Shown one piece after another: positions 25,392 through 32,513 of a DNA stretch of 64,000 bases (position 1 is its first letter; every line of letters starts with the position of its first letter). The position numbers and the translations under genes are program-made. The notes beneath the pieces were generated by a model. It had not been told where the DNA came from and ran no database searches. It was given only the letters and a program-made list of their open reading frames with translations. The DNA is taken from positions 124,001-188,000 of the forward strand of contig JANWIP010000017.1 of the NCBI GenBank assembly GCA_025449845.1, read 5' to 3'. Origin of the DNA: Solirubrobacteraceae bacterium (GTDB lineage Bacteria > Actinomycetota > Thermoleophilia > Solirubrobacterales > Solirubrobacteraceae).

Positions 25392-26162
25392 ATGACTCTC
25401 CCGAGGACCCCTCCGAAAATGTTCGAGACCCGCAGCCAGTCCTGGCAGGAGGTTGGCCTGTTGGACCAGGTGCGCCCGGGTGTGGCGCGGCGCGCGCGTG
25501 TGGAGGCGCTGCTGCTGGCGGTGCTGTTCGTGGCGGTCGTGGTGCTTTGGGACCACCGTCGGAGCCTGATCGATCACTCCACTCTGCGGCAAATTGAAAC
25601 GCCCTTGGCGATCCTTGTTGTGGTGGTGCTGTTGGTCTTGGGCTGGGCCATCGCCCGCAATGTCGGTCGTGGCCTGGGACCTGCGCTCTTCCGTCGCATG
25701 GAGCCGGCTACGGCCGGCTCGGTGGGCTTCCTGATCCGCCTATTCACGGTCGGCATCGCTCTGCTGGTGGCATTGGGGGTTGCTGGGGTCGATCCCGCGA
25801 CGCTGCTGTTGGGAGGCGCCTTCACCGCCGTGATCGTGGGCCTCGCGGCTCAGCAGACGCTTGGCAATGTGATCGCGGGCACGGTGCTGCTCAGCGCCGG
25901 TCCCTTCCGGGTGGGAGACCGCATACTCCTGCAGGGCGGGCAGATCGGCGGCCAGGTCGATGGCGTCGTGAGCTCGCTGGGGCTGCTTTACACCACCGTC
26001 GCCACCGATGGTGGCCTGGTGATGGTGCCCAACAGCGTTGTGCTCAATGTGGCGATCGTGACTCAGCGGGGGGGAGCTGCGGGCGGCTCCGAGAGCGGAG
26101 GAGACGCTGTGGACCCCGCCCGCGCGCCACGCACGCCGTCACGCTCGCCACGCACGCCGTAG
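25392..26162 (+). CDS. Mechanosensitive ion channel, MscS family, short form
   Basis: About 256 residues. Three hydrophobic segments precede the pore-lining region (LLLGGAFTAVIVGLAAQQTLGNVIAGTVLL), followed by the MscS beta domain FRVGDRILLQGGQIGGQVDG and VMVPNSVVLN. The family opens under membrane tension to release solutes. The C-terminal alpha/beta domain that normally follows is replaced by about 35 low-complexity residues (GGAAGGSESGGDAVDPARAP) that are antisense to the RibD-type gene over 100 bp. It may be a naturally short MscS or a truncated one. Several ATGs compete for the start (25392, 25419). Confidence 0.78.
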   Translation: MTLPRTPPKMFETRSQSWQEVGLLDQVRPGVARRARVEALLLAVLFVAVVVLWDHRRSLIDHSTLRQIETPLAILVVVVLLVLGWAIARNVGRGLGPALFRRMEPATAGSVGFLIRLFTVGIALLVALGVAGVDPATLLLGGAFTAVIVGLAAQQTLGNVIAGTVLLSAGPFRVGDRILLQGGQIGGQVDGVVSSLGLLYTTVATDGGLVMVPNSVVLNVAIVTQRGGAAGGSESGGDAVDPARAPRTPSRSPRTP

Positions 26163-26989
26163 CGCAGAAAGAGGTGTGAGTCGTGCTCCAGTGCACCTAG
26201 CAGTTCAAGCTCGCCCGGCGGCTCCAGATCCATACCCGCCAAAATCCGCAGCGTCTCCCCGCTGGCGTCTCCGCCGGCCAACTTGGGGGAGAGCGAGAGA
26301 AAGAGCTCGTCCACCAGCCCCGCTGCCAGCAGCTGCGTATTGAGGTGCGGGCCGCCCTCGCATAGCACCGTGCCGATGCCAAAACGCTCGCGCAGCTCTG
26401 AAAGCGCGCTCGGTAGGTCTAGTCGTCCTTCGCTTGAGGCGCGTATGTACTCGACCTGCGCCTCGATGCGTGCTCCGTCGGGCTGCTCGCTCGCGCTGAG
26501 ACTGGCCTGCGAGGCGGTGAGGATCGCCACCTGTGCTTGCGGGTCGGCCAGCAAGGGGATGTCCGCGTCGAGTGCGAGGCGCCCGGAGACGATGCAGGCC
26601 AGCGGTTCCTCGCGCAGACCTCGTGCGCGGCGCAGCTCGCGAGCTGCCTCCTCGCGCACGATCCGCCCATAGCGCTCGGCGCGCGCCGTGCCTGCGCCCA
26701 CCATCACGGCATCCACGACGGTGCGCAGCGCGTGAAACAGCTGGCGGTCGGCCGGGCCGCCGATCGGCCCTGAGCGCCCGCCGATCGTGGCGCGTCCATC
26801 GATCGTGCTGACCATGTTGAGCAGCAGTCGCGGCCGCGTCAACGCGCCTGGCGCGAGGGCGTCAAACCCCGGTGAGGAGTGGTGGTGCAGCCCGAAGCCC
26901 TCGACGATCTCCTGGGCGCTGGCAGGCGCGCCGGGGGGTAGCAGCCGCTTGATGGCGAGCGGTTGGCCAGCAGCGGGCAAGGTGCTCAT
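26063..26989 (-). CDS. RibD C-terminal domain (pyrimidine reductase-like) protein
   Basis: A 308-residue protein with the RibD C-terminal/dihydrofolate-reductase-like fold: RPRLLLNMVSTIDGRATIGG, then DAVMVGAGTARAERYGR, and VLCEGGPHLNTQLLAAGLVDELFLSLSP, the NADPH-binding and end motifs. Such proteins reduce the ribosyl group of a pyrimidine in riboflavin synthesis, or related substrates. There is no deaminase domain and no rib gene nearby, so the substrate is open. The last 35 residues (VRGERDGVRGARAGS) are repetitive and overlap the channel gene antisense. Confidence 0.8.
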   Translation of the reverse strand: MSTLPAAGQPLAIKRLLPPGAPASAQEIVEGFGLHHHSSPGFDALAPGALTRPRLLLNMVSTIDGRATIGGRSGPIGGPADRQLFHALRTVVDAVMVGAGTARAERYGRIVREEAARELRRARGLREEPLACIVSGRLALDADIPLLADPQAQVAILTASQASLSASEQPDGARIEAQVEYIRASSEGRLDLPSALSELRERFGIGTVLCEGGPHLNTQLLAAGLVDELFLSLSPKLAGGDASGETLRILAGMDLEPPGELELLGALEHDSHLFLRYGVRGERDGVRGARAGSTASPPLSEPPAAPPR

Positions 26990-27147
26990 ATACCACTTGC
27001 TAACACATGCGCGCGACGACCTGCTACCTTCACAGTCGTCTGGCCGGCCAAAGAGTCGGCGTAAAAGCAGTGCAGGCTCTCGCAGGTCGAAGCTCTAAGC
27101 AGCGTCCTCCGCGCAGCAGCACGCACGTACCGTGGAGGAAATATCAC
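26990..27147 (+). promoter_or_regulatory. Leader region of the cold-shock gene
   Basis: The 158 bp between the divergent reductase start and the cold-shock ATG contain its promoter and a probable long 5' leader, ending in a strong GGAGGAA ribosome site at 27134-27140. Long leaders of cspA-type genes often act as RNA thermosensors; here that is inferred only from length and context. Confidence 0.4.
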
Positions 27148-27351
27148 ATGCCTACCGGCACCGTGAAGTGGTTCAGCGACGATAAGGGATTCGGCTTCAT
27201 CACCCCCGATGATGGCGACAAGGATCTGTTCGTCCACCACACAGGGATCAACGGCGAGGGTTACCGCTCGCTGCAGGAGGGCTCGAAGGTGTCCTACGAC
27301 GCAGAGCAGGGCGACAAGGGTCCCAAGGCCGTTAACGTCAACTCTCTGTAG
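27148..27351 (+). CDS. Cold-shock domain protein, CspA family
   Basis: A 67-residue single OB-fold nucleic-acid-binding protein. RNP1 is KGFGFI and RNP2 is LFVHH, with the standard start [14 protein letters not shown]. Such proteins melt RNA structure and help translation at low temperature or in stress. The ATG at 27148 has GGAGGAA eight bases upstream. The gene is monocistronic: it has its own leader, and a strong hairpin terminator follows at 27439-27461. Confidence 0.95.
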   Translation: MPTGTVKWFSDDKGFGFITPDDGDKDLFVHHTGINGEGYRSLQEGSKVSYDAEQGDKGPKAVNVNSL

Positions 27352-27438
27352 AGCCAAGATCTGAAACCAAGCCGGGTCTCGGGATGAGAATCCCTAGGCC
27401 GGCTGTGGACTCGGGACTCATGTTCTGGGCCACGTGAC

Positions 27439-27470
27439 GAGTCCGCCCTCTGGGCGGGCTCTGTCTTTAA
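27439..27470 (+). terminator. Intrinsic terminator after the cold-shock gene
   Basis: GAGTCCGCCC and GGGCGGGCTC form a 10-bp stem (one G-T pair) with a TCT loop, followed by TGTCTTT. The structure and T-rich tail fit a rho-independent terminator about 90 bp after the stop codon. Confidence 0.8.
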
Positions 27471-27529
27471 GGGTTGCTTTAAGACTCAAGCCCTAATCTT
27501 TTGTGGACCCGTAGATGCGGGTCTCGCGC

Positions 27530-29080
27530 ATGTCCAGCGACGCCTCAACATTCCCCCTCCGAACTCCTCCCCTGCTGGGCGACGCCAGCGGCGTGGGACG
27601 TCAGCAGACCTCTGAGGATGAGCAGGCGCGGGCGGCGACGCGACGTGCCGTAGCGCTGGGGACGTTGGCGCTGCTGAGCATCGTGCTGGGCTGCGCCTTG
27701 ATCGTGGTCGTCGCGGCGGACCGCCCGACATTCCCACCCACGCACGCGCATTTCTTCCCCGCTTGGCTGGCCGGGCCGCTGGGTGGGGTGTGGCCCGGGT
27801 TTCCGCGCGGCACCGACCCGGTGCGCTACCTCTTCACCTTCTCGCTGCTGGTCATGTATCTGGGCTACCTATTGGGGCTGCGCTTCGTTCCGCGCCTGCC
27901 ATTGCGCTTGGTGATCGCGGCGATCGTGGGGGTACATGTCCTGCTCTTACTTGCCCCTCCGCTTGCCTTGACCGACATCTTCAACTACGTCAACTATGGG
28001 CGCATGGAGGTAGTGCATCACCTCAACCCCTATACGAGCACGCCGATCGTTGAGCCTCATAACGATCCAAGCTTTGACCTCAGCAACTGGCATCACCTGC
28101 TGAGCCCTTATGGCCCGACGTTCACGCTGATCACCTTCGCCGTCGTGCCGCTCGGCGTGGCCGCTTCCTTCTGGGCACTCAAGCTGATCCTGATGGCCGC
28201 CAGCCTCGGCACCATCCTGCTGGTCTGGAAGTGCGCTCGGCTGCTCGGTCGTGAGCCGATTCAGGCGATCGTCTTCGTCGGCCTCAACCCGGTCGTGCTG
28301 ATTTGGGGGCTGGGCGGTGACCACAACGACTTCATCATGATGTTCCTCGTCGTGCTGGGCTTCTATTTGTTGCTGCTCGCGCGCGCCAGGGGGGCTGACG
28401 GGCCGGCCGAGGGGCCGGCGCCGGCAGGGGTGTCCGGCTGGCGCTTTGGGCCGCTGTGGCTCGACCTCGCGGCGGGTGCTGCCTTCGTCACGGCCGCGAC
28501 CGTCAAGGCCTCCGGGGTGGTCCTGCTGCCGATCGTGCTTGCCGGCCTCATCTACAGCCCTCGGCGCCTGCTGCGCACCACCGGGGGCATGGTCGCCGCC
28601 GGGGCGCTGCTCGCGGTCATGAGCGTCATCGCCTTCGGTCTGCACCTGCCCGACCTCAGCACCCAGAGTCGGCTCGTGACGACTCTCAGCCCGTCCAACC
28701 TGCTCGGGCTCGCGGTCGGCTCCGGCGGCGCCACTGCTGGACTGCTGCACTTGCTAAGTGGGGTACTGGCCCTCTCGGTGCTTGCCGCCTGCATAGTCGC
28801 CTGGCGTAAACGCGACTCCATCACGCCTGCCGGCTGGGCCTCCATCGCGCTGCTCATGACGCTCAGCTGGGTACTGCCTTGGTACGTGCTCTGGGTGCTA
28901 CCGATGGCCGCGCTCTCACGCTCGCGCGCCTTGCGCTCCGTGTCGCTTGTGTTCGGCGTCTTCTTTGTGCTTGCCTGGGCGCCGCTCGCCAGCTCCACAC
29001 TTGGCTCGCTTGGTTTTCACCCCGAACGCACTTCGCTGGGCAGGCTGCACCAGCGCTACGTCAAAGAGCTCTTGAATTAA
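27530..29080 (+). CDS. Polyprenol-phosphate-mannose-dependent mannosyltransferase, MptB-like (GT-C)
   Basis: About 516 residues with some 12-13 membrane segments. The first external loop carries LALTDIFNYVNYGRMEVVHH followed by LNPY, the Asp-containing GT-C active-site pattern of MptB-type alpha-1,6-mannosyltransferases, and LGGDHNDFIMMFLVVLGFYL is also characteristic. These enzymes extend mannan chains of glycolipids using a polyprenyl-phospho-mannose donor on the outer face. Starts at 27515 and 27530 are both ATG. The gene is separated from the main polysaccharide locus but may add to the cell surface. A repeat-rich intergenic region follows. Confidence 0.75.
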   Translation: MSSDASTFPLRTPPLLGDASGVGRQQTSEDEQARAATRRAVALGTLALLSIVLGCALIVVVAADRPTFPPTHAHFFPAWLAGPLGGVWPGFPRGTDPVRYLFTFSLLVMYLGYLLGLRFVPRLPLRLVIAAIVGVHVLLLLAPPLALTDIFNYVNYGRMEVVHHLNPYTSTPIVEPHNDPSFDLSNWHHLLSPYGPTFTLITFAVVPLGVAASFWALKLILMAASLGTILLVWKCARLLGREPIQAIVFVGLNPVVLIWGLGGDHNDFIMMFLVVLGFYLLLLARARGADGPAEGPAPAGVSGWRFGPLWLDLAAGAAFVTAATVKASGVVLLPIVLAGLIYSPRRLLRTTGGMVAAGALLAVMSVIAFGLHLPDLSTQSRLVTTLSPSNLLGLAVGSGGATAGLLHLLSGVLALSVLAACIVAWRKRDSITPAGWASIALLMTLSWVLPWYVLWVLPMAALSRSRALRSVSLVFGVFFVLAWAPLASSTLGSLGFHPERTSLGRLHQRYVKELLN

Positions 29081-29100
29081 TCAAGCCGCCCCCGTCCCGG

Positions 29101-29200
29101 CTCGGCCCGCTCGACCCCGGCTCGGCCCGCTCGACCCCGGCTCGGCCCGCTCGACCCCGGCTCGGCCCGCTCGACCCCGGCTCGGCCCGCTCGACCCCGG
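29101..29200. repeat. Five perfect copies of a 20-bp GC-rich tandem repeat
   Basis: The unit CTCGGCCCGCTCGACCCCGG occurs at 29101, 29121, 29141, 29161 and 29181 without a mismatch, followed by two shortened copies to about 29220 and then by GTCCCGTCCCGGTCCGG. There are no spacers, so it is not a CRISPR array. Copy number is likely to vary between strains. Confidence 0.95.
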
Positions 29201-29286
29201 CTCGGCCCCGGCTCGGCCGCGTCCCGTCCCGGTCCGGTCCGGTCCGGCCAATGTAAAGGGTGGGGTGGAAGGGTTGTTTTTTTGGT

Positions 29287-29333
29287 TTTTGATAACAATG
29301 GTCTATACGCAGTAGATACTATTGTTATCAAAA
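29287..29333. promoter_or_regulatory. AT-rich inverted repeat, operator- or promoter-like
   Basis: TTTTGATAACAAT (29287-29299) and its exact complement ATTGTTATCAAAA (29321-29333) flank 21 bases. By eye each strand also shows a TTGATA then 18 bases then a TAGATA or TATAGA, a promoter-like pattern on both strands. Flanking T-runs lie before, not after, the hairpin on the plus strand, so a simple terminator is unlikely. Neither flanking gene is read from it. Its function is unknown. Confidence 0.5.
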
Positions 29334-29417
29334 TTGAAAAAGAGGGGGTCGGTTGGCGCGTCTTTAGGTTCGGACCCGGACGAGAAGGACCGTCCGAAGG
29401 AGCGTTCAGGCCGCCTT

Positions 29418-29442
29418 CAACCCCAGCCCCGGGCGGGGGTTG
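29418..29442. terminator. GC hairpin at the 3' end of the cupin gene
   Basis: CAACCCC (29418-29424) and GGGGTTG (29436-29442) pair around an inner GCCCCGGGC. No T-run follows on either strand, so it is at best a weak terminator or an RNA end-stabilising structure. Confidence 0.35.
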
Positions 29443-29451
29443 GGTGGGGTC

Positions 29452-29859
29452 CTAATGTACGCGCGTCTCGCCCTCGGGCAGGCGCCCGTCGCGGCCGATG
29501 TAGCCGTCCTTGCCGCCGGCGCATAGGTAGATGGCATCGCCGTCTCCGACGTTGCGCACCTTGCGCAGCGTCGCTGCGTCCACGCGCGCGAAGGCGCCTT
29601 CCTCCAAGCGATGCACCGAACCGTCGCCGAACTCCATCTCCAGCGTGCCCTGATGGACGAAGTACAGCTCCTCCTGCTGGTCGTGGTAGTGCATACCGCT
29701 TTCATAGCCGGCCGGCATCACGATCGCGTTGACGCCGAAGGCCGTCACACCGAGGCCCTTGCGCACCTTGCGAAAGCCGGGACCGGCGCCTAGGTCATCG
29801 AGGGTTCCGATGGCATAGCCCTCGCCAATGCTCACTCCTGGGTACTCAGCGGCCTCCAT
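29452..29859 (-). CDS. Cupin-domain protein
   Basis: A 135-residue single-domain cupin. Motif 1 is seen as GMHYHDQQEELYFVHQGTLEMEFG (His-x-His and Glu for a metal), and motif 2 is around GDAIYLCAGGKDGYIGRDG. Cupins of this small type bind a metal and may be isomerases, dioxygenases or stress proteins; the substrate is unknown. The ATG has AGGAG seven bases upstream. It follows the rhodanese gene by 16 bp, so the two are one operon, suggesting a sulfur or redox link. Confidence 0.82.
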   Translation of the reverse strand: MEAAEYPGVSIGEGYAIGTLDDLGAGPGFRKVRKGLGVTAFGVNAIVMPAGYESGMHYHDQQEELYFVHQGTLEMEFGDGSVHRLEEGAFARVDAATLRKVRNVGDGDAIYLCAGGKDGYIGRDGRLPEGETRVH

Positions 29860-29875
29860 TGTGCGTCTCCTCTGA

Positions 29876-30286
29876 TCAGTGATTGGCTACGTGCCCATCG
29901 GCGGGCGAGAGTGGTCGGCCCTCCTGCGCCCAGCGCACCAGGCCCCCGCTCATGGAGTATGCCTGGTAGCCGGCCCCGCGGAATGCCTGGGCGGCGACAG
30001 CCGAGCGCGAGCCGACGCGGCAGTAGAAGACCACAGGGCGCTCCCGCTCGACGGTGGCGGCCGCGCCGCTGAGGCTGGCGAACTCGATGTGGCGGGTGTC
30101 GGCGATGTGGCCGGCCTCGCGCTCGTAGACCTCGCGCACGTCGATCACCTGCACTTGCGCCCGCGGGTCCTGCTCGCCCCCCGATCTGTCTTCGCCGCGC
30201 GGGTCCTCCTCAATGCCAAGCCAATCGGAGACCTGCGCGGGCTCGACCTCTATGTCGGTGCTCTCGCTAGGGGTGCTCACAGGCAT
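29876..30286 (-). CDS. Rhodanese-domain sulfurtransferase
   Basis: A 136-residue single-domain rhodanese. VQVIDVREVYEREAGHI is the N-terminal signature, and the active-site loop is FYCRVGSRSAVAAQ with Cys89 as the persulfide-forming residue. It moves sulfane sulfur to an acceptor. The N-terminal 40 residues are acidic and low complexity. It shares an operon with the cupin gene (16-bp gap) and is divergent from the acyl-CoA dehydrogenase, whose start is 42 bp away. Confidence 0.88.
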   Translation of the reverse strand: MPVSTPSESTDIEVEPAQVSDWLGIEEDPRGEDRSGGEQDPRAQVQVIDVREVYEREAGHIADTRHIEFASLSGAAATVERERPVVFYCRVGSRSAVAAQAFRGAGYQAYSMSGGLVRWAQEGRPLSPADGHVANH

Positions 30287-30328
30287 GAGCGTAGCGGTGG
30301 ATCGCTCCGGCCACTACGATCCAAGGAC

Positions 30329-31474
30329 ATGCAGATATTGAACGACGTCTACACCATCCCTCAGGAGCACCTGGACTTCTGCGCGACCATCGGGGAGATC
30401 GCACGCGAGAAGATCGCCCCCCGCTCGGCCGAGATCGACGAGAAGGCGGAGTACCCATGGGACATCCGCAAGCTGCTCGGCGAGCAGGACATCCTCGGAT
30501 TGCCCTTCCCGATTGAGTACGGCGGCACTGGCACAGGCACATTGATGCTGAACATGGCCGTCGAGGAGATCGCCAAAGTGGACGCCTCGTGCGCGCTGAT
30601 CCTGATGATCCAGGAGCTCGGCACGCTGCCGATCCAGCTGTTCGGCAGCGATGAGCTGAAGGAGCGCTTCCTGCCCAAGTGCGCCAGCGGCGAGTGCTCA
30701 CCGGCCTTCGCGCTGTCCGAGCCCGAAGCGGGCAGCGACCCGGCGGGCATGCAGACGACCGCAGTGAGAGACGGCGATGAGTGGGTGATCAACGGCACCA
30801 AGAACTGGATCACCAACCTCGGCGTGGCCGATTTCTACATCTGCTTCGCGGTTACCGACCGGGAGAGCCGTCGCATAACAGCGTTCGTGGTGGAGGCCGA
30901 TCGCCCGGGCTTCAGCGTGGGCAAGCTGGAGCACAAGCTGGGCATCCGCGCCTCACCGACGGGTCAGCCGATCTTCGAGGACGTAAGAGTTCCCCACGAG
31001 AATGTGATCGGCGAGGTGGGCAGGGGCCTGAAGGTGGCGCTCTCGACGCTTGAGCGCACGCGCCTGGGTGCCGCCGCGCAGGCTGTGGGTATCGCCCAGG
31101 GGGCGACGGACTACGCCATCGGATACGCCCGCGAGCGCCGCCAGTTCGGCAAGGCGATCAATGAATTCCAGGGGATCCAGTTCAAGCTGGCCGACATGCA
31201 GATCAAGACAGCGGCGGCGAGAGAGATCCTCTACAAGGCGTGTGCGATGGCCGACCAGGGTCATCCGCAGCGCGCGCAGTACTCCTCGATGGCCAAGGTG
31301 TTCTGCTCGGACACGGCGATGGACGTGACGGTCGAGGCCGTGCAGGTGCTGGGCGGTTACGGCTACGTCAAGGAGTATCCGGTGGAGCGCATGATGCGCG
31401 ACGCGAAGATCACTCAGATCTACGAGGGCACGAACGAGATTCAGCGGCTCGTCATCGCCCGCACGCTCAAGTAG
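30329..31474 (+). CDS. Acyl-CoA dehydrogenase
   Basis: A 381-residue FAD enzyme of the usual family length, catalysing alpha,beta-dehydrogenation of acyl-CoA. Signatures seen are CASGECSPAFALSEPEAGSD, WVINGTKNWITNLGVADFYI, and the C-terminal VLGGYGYVKEYPVERMMRDA followed by QIYEGTNEIQRLV, whose Glu is the usual catalytic base in butyryl-CoA dehydrogenase-type enzymes. ATG at 30329 has AAGGA just before it. A membrane zincin gene begins 12 bp after the stop. The nearby thiolase and SDR dehydrogenase suggest fatty-acid or short-chain acyl degradation. Confidence 0.93.
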   Translation: MQILNDVYTIPQEHLDFCATIGEIAREKIAPRSAEIDEKAEYPWDIRKLLGEQDILGLPFPIEYGGTGTGTLMLNMAVEEIAKVDASCALILMIQELGTLPIQLFGSDELKERFLPKCASGECSPAFALSEPEAGSDPAGMQTTAVRDGDEWVINGTKNWITNLGVADFYICFAVTDRESRRITAFVVEADRPGFSVGKLEHKLGIRASPTGQPIFEDVRVPHENVIGEVGRGLKVALSTLERTRLGAAAQAVGIAQGATDYAIGYARERRQFGKAINEFQGIQFKLADMQIKTAAAREILYKACAMADQGHPQRAQYSSMAKVFCSDTAMDVTVEAVQVLGGYGYVKEYPVERMMRDAKITQIYEGTNEIQRLVIARTLK

Positions 31475-31485
31475 GCGACGGGGCT

Positions 31486-32136
31486 GTGCGTACGCCGAGG
31501 TCGCCAGGAGCATCCGGCAACCTTCGGCGTATCGGCGTGGCCGCGTTCGTGGCGCTCTCCGTGGGGCTGGTGGTCGTGGTGATTGGTCAAGGTTTCAGCA
31601 CCGTTGGTGCTGTGCGCGCCATCGAGGACGTGGCGCTGGGTGTAGCGGTCACGGCGGTGGTGATCGGCTGCGCAGCTTTCATCGCGGTGCGCCTGGCCGA
31701 CTGGCGCGACCCGCAGTCCGAGCGCGAGTTCGAAGAGCTCGTGGAGCGCTCGGAGGAACTCGCGCGCGAGGGTCTGGCCTCGGACCCCGAAGAAGGCGAG
31801 TTCATGGAGCTCGACCCGCTGAACGACAAGGACTTCGAAGAGCTCGTGCGCGATGCGCTGGATGACCTGCCCGATCTGCTGCGCAACGCGTTGCAGCACG
31901 TGGCGGTGGTTGTCTCTGACGGGGGGCGCAGGGCCGGCGCCTACGGTCTCTACCAGGGAGGACAGACGCGCAACGACAACACGCACGATCGCATCATGAT
32001 CTTCCGCGACACGCTGCGCAGGGACTTCGGCCACGACCCCGACCTGCTGCGCGACCAGGTGACGCGCACCGTGCGCCACGAGCTGGCTCATCATGTGGGC
32101 TTCGACGAGCTGGGCGTGAGCCGCCTGGACCTGTAA
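31486..32136 (+). CDS. Membrane-anchored metallopeptidase (zincin, PF06262-like)
   Basis: About 216 residues. Two hydrophobic helices (IGVAAFVALSVGLVVVVIG and VALGVAVTAVVIGCAAFIAV) precede an acidic linker and a minimal zincin-like domain: FEELVRDALDDLPDLLRNAL, then YGLYQGG, DRIMIFRDTLRR and the zinc motif HELAHHVGFDE (His-Glu-x-x-His). Soluble members of this family lack the membrane part, so the N-terminal anchor is a variation. GTG at 31486, 12 bp after the dehydrogenase stop, is the best start. The two genes are likely cotranscribed. No substrate is known. Confidence 0.82.
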   Translation: MRTPRSPGASGNLRRIGVAAFVALSVGLVVVVIGQGFSTVGAVRAIEDVALGVAVTAVVIGCAAFIAVRLADWRDPQSEREFEELVERSEELAREGLASDPEEGEFMELDPLNDKDFEELVRDALDDLPDLLRNALQHVAVVVSDGGRRAGAYGLYQGGQTRNDNTHDRIMIFRDTLRRDFGHDPDLLRDQVTRTVRHELAHHVGFDELGVSRLDL

Positions 32137-32215
32137 AGCCGCGAGGGTACAGGGGGGAGCGCACCCAAAGCCGACGCGAGCTAGGCTGCTCGGCAGCAGG
32201 AGAGGTCCAAAAAGA

Positions 32216-32249
32216 GGCGCCGTGACCAGGGTCGATTGGTCACGGCGCC
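32216..32249 (-). terminator. Perfect 13-bp inverted repeat, terminator-like on the minus strand
   Basis: GGCGCCGTGACCA (32216-32228), an 8-base loop, then TGGTCACGGCGCC (32237-32249). On the minus strand the hairpin is followed by TCTTTTTGG, as in an intrinsic terminator; on the plus strand there is no T-run. No minus-strand gene ends here, which leaves its role open. Confidence 0.55.
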
Positions 32250-32296
32250 CGATGAGAGGCCCACAGCGCCCATGGGGAAAGACGCTGGAGGCTCCC

Positions 32297-32331
32297 TGAA
32301 CGCCGCCGAATGGGGTAGCAGGCGGCGTTCA
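32297..32331. terminator. 11-bp inverted repeat with 13-base loop
   Basis: TGAACGCCGCC (32297-32307) and GGCGGCGTTCA (32321-32331) are exact complements, followed by AGCTTTG on the plus strand. It could end the dehydrogenase-metallopeptidase transcript, though the T-run is poor. Confidence 0.45.
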
Positions 32332-32428
32332 AGCTTTGTGCGATGTAAATCAGCTGTAGTCCATAAGAACAGGCTCTTATTATCTTGTCAAGATGCTGGC
32401 GATGCTAAAACCCTGTAATAAGCGTCAT

Positions 32429-32446
32429 GTACCAACACATCGGTAC
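32429..32446. promoter_or_regulatory. Candidate TetR-type operator
   Basis: GTACC, eight bases, GGTAC lies 68 bp before the start of the double TetR regulator. Short palindromes in this position are typical autoregulatory sites of TetR proteins. The assignment rests only on position and symmetry. Confidence 0.35.
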
Positions 32447-32513
32447 GATAGCCTACTGAAAAGATCGATGCCAGTCGAGCCATGCGGGGGTAGGCTCAAG
32501 GCCCGGGTAATAG

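Larger units (their letters stand above)
29081..29451. other. 371-bp gene-free stretch between convergent genes, rich in repeats
   Basis: Bounded by the stop codons of the mannosyltransferase and the cupin gene. It holds five perfect 20-bp repeats (29101-29200), a run of CCGGT repeats to 29247, an AT-rich segment with a 13-bp inverted repeat (29287-29333) and a GC hairpin (29418-29442). No coding sequence is supported. Confidence 0.85.
32137..32513. other. 377-bp gene-free stretch with inverted repeats and an AT-rich promoter-like part
   Basis: Between the metallopeptidase and the double TetR gene. It has two strong inverted repeats (32216-32249 and 32297-32331), then an AT-rich 100 bp with ATCTTGTCAAGAT and the inverted repeat at 32429-32446. 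No coding sequence is supported. The AT-rich part is a probable promoter and operator region for the regulator gene. Confidence 0.75.

Noticed and set aside
27947-28750. 267-codon minus-strand frame under the mannosyltransferase
   Set aside because: Hydrophilic, repeat-like and antisense to conserved membrane segments.
29101-29200. CRISPR array
   Set aside because: The 20-bp units are directly adjacent without spacers, and no cas gene is present.
29287-29333. Intrinsic terminator
   Set aside because: The T-run precedes the hairpin on the plus strand and the A-run follows it, the reverse of what a terminator needs.
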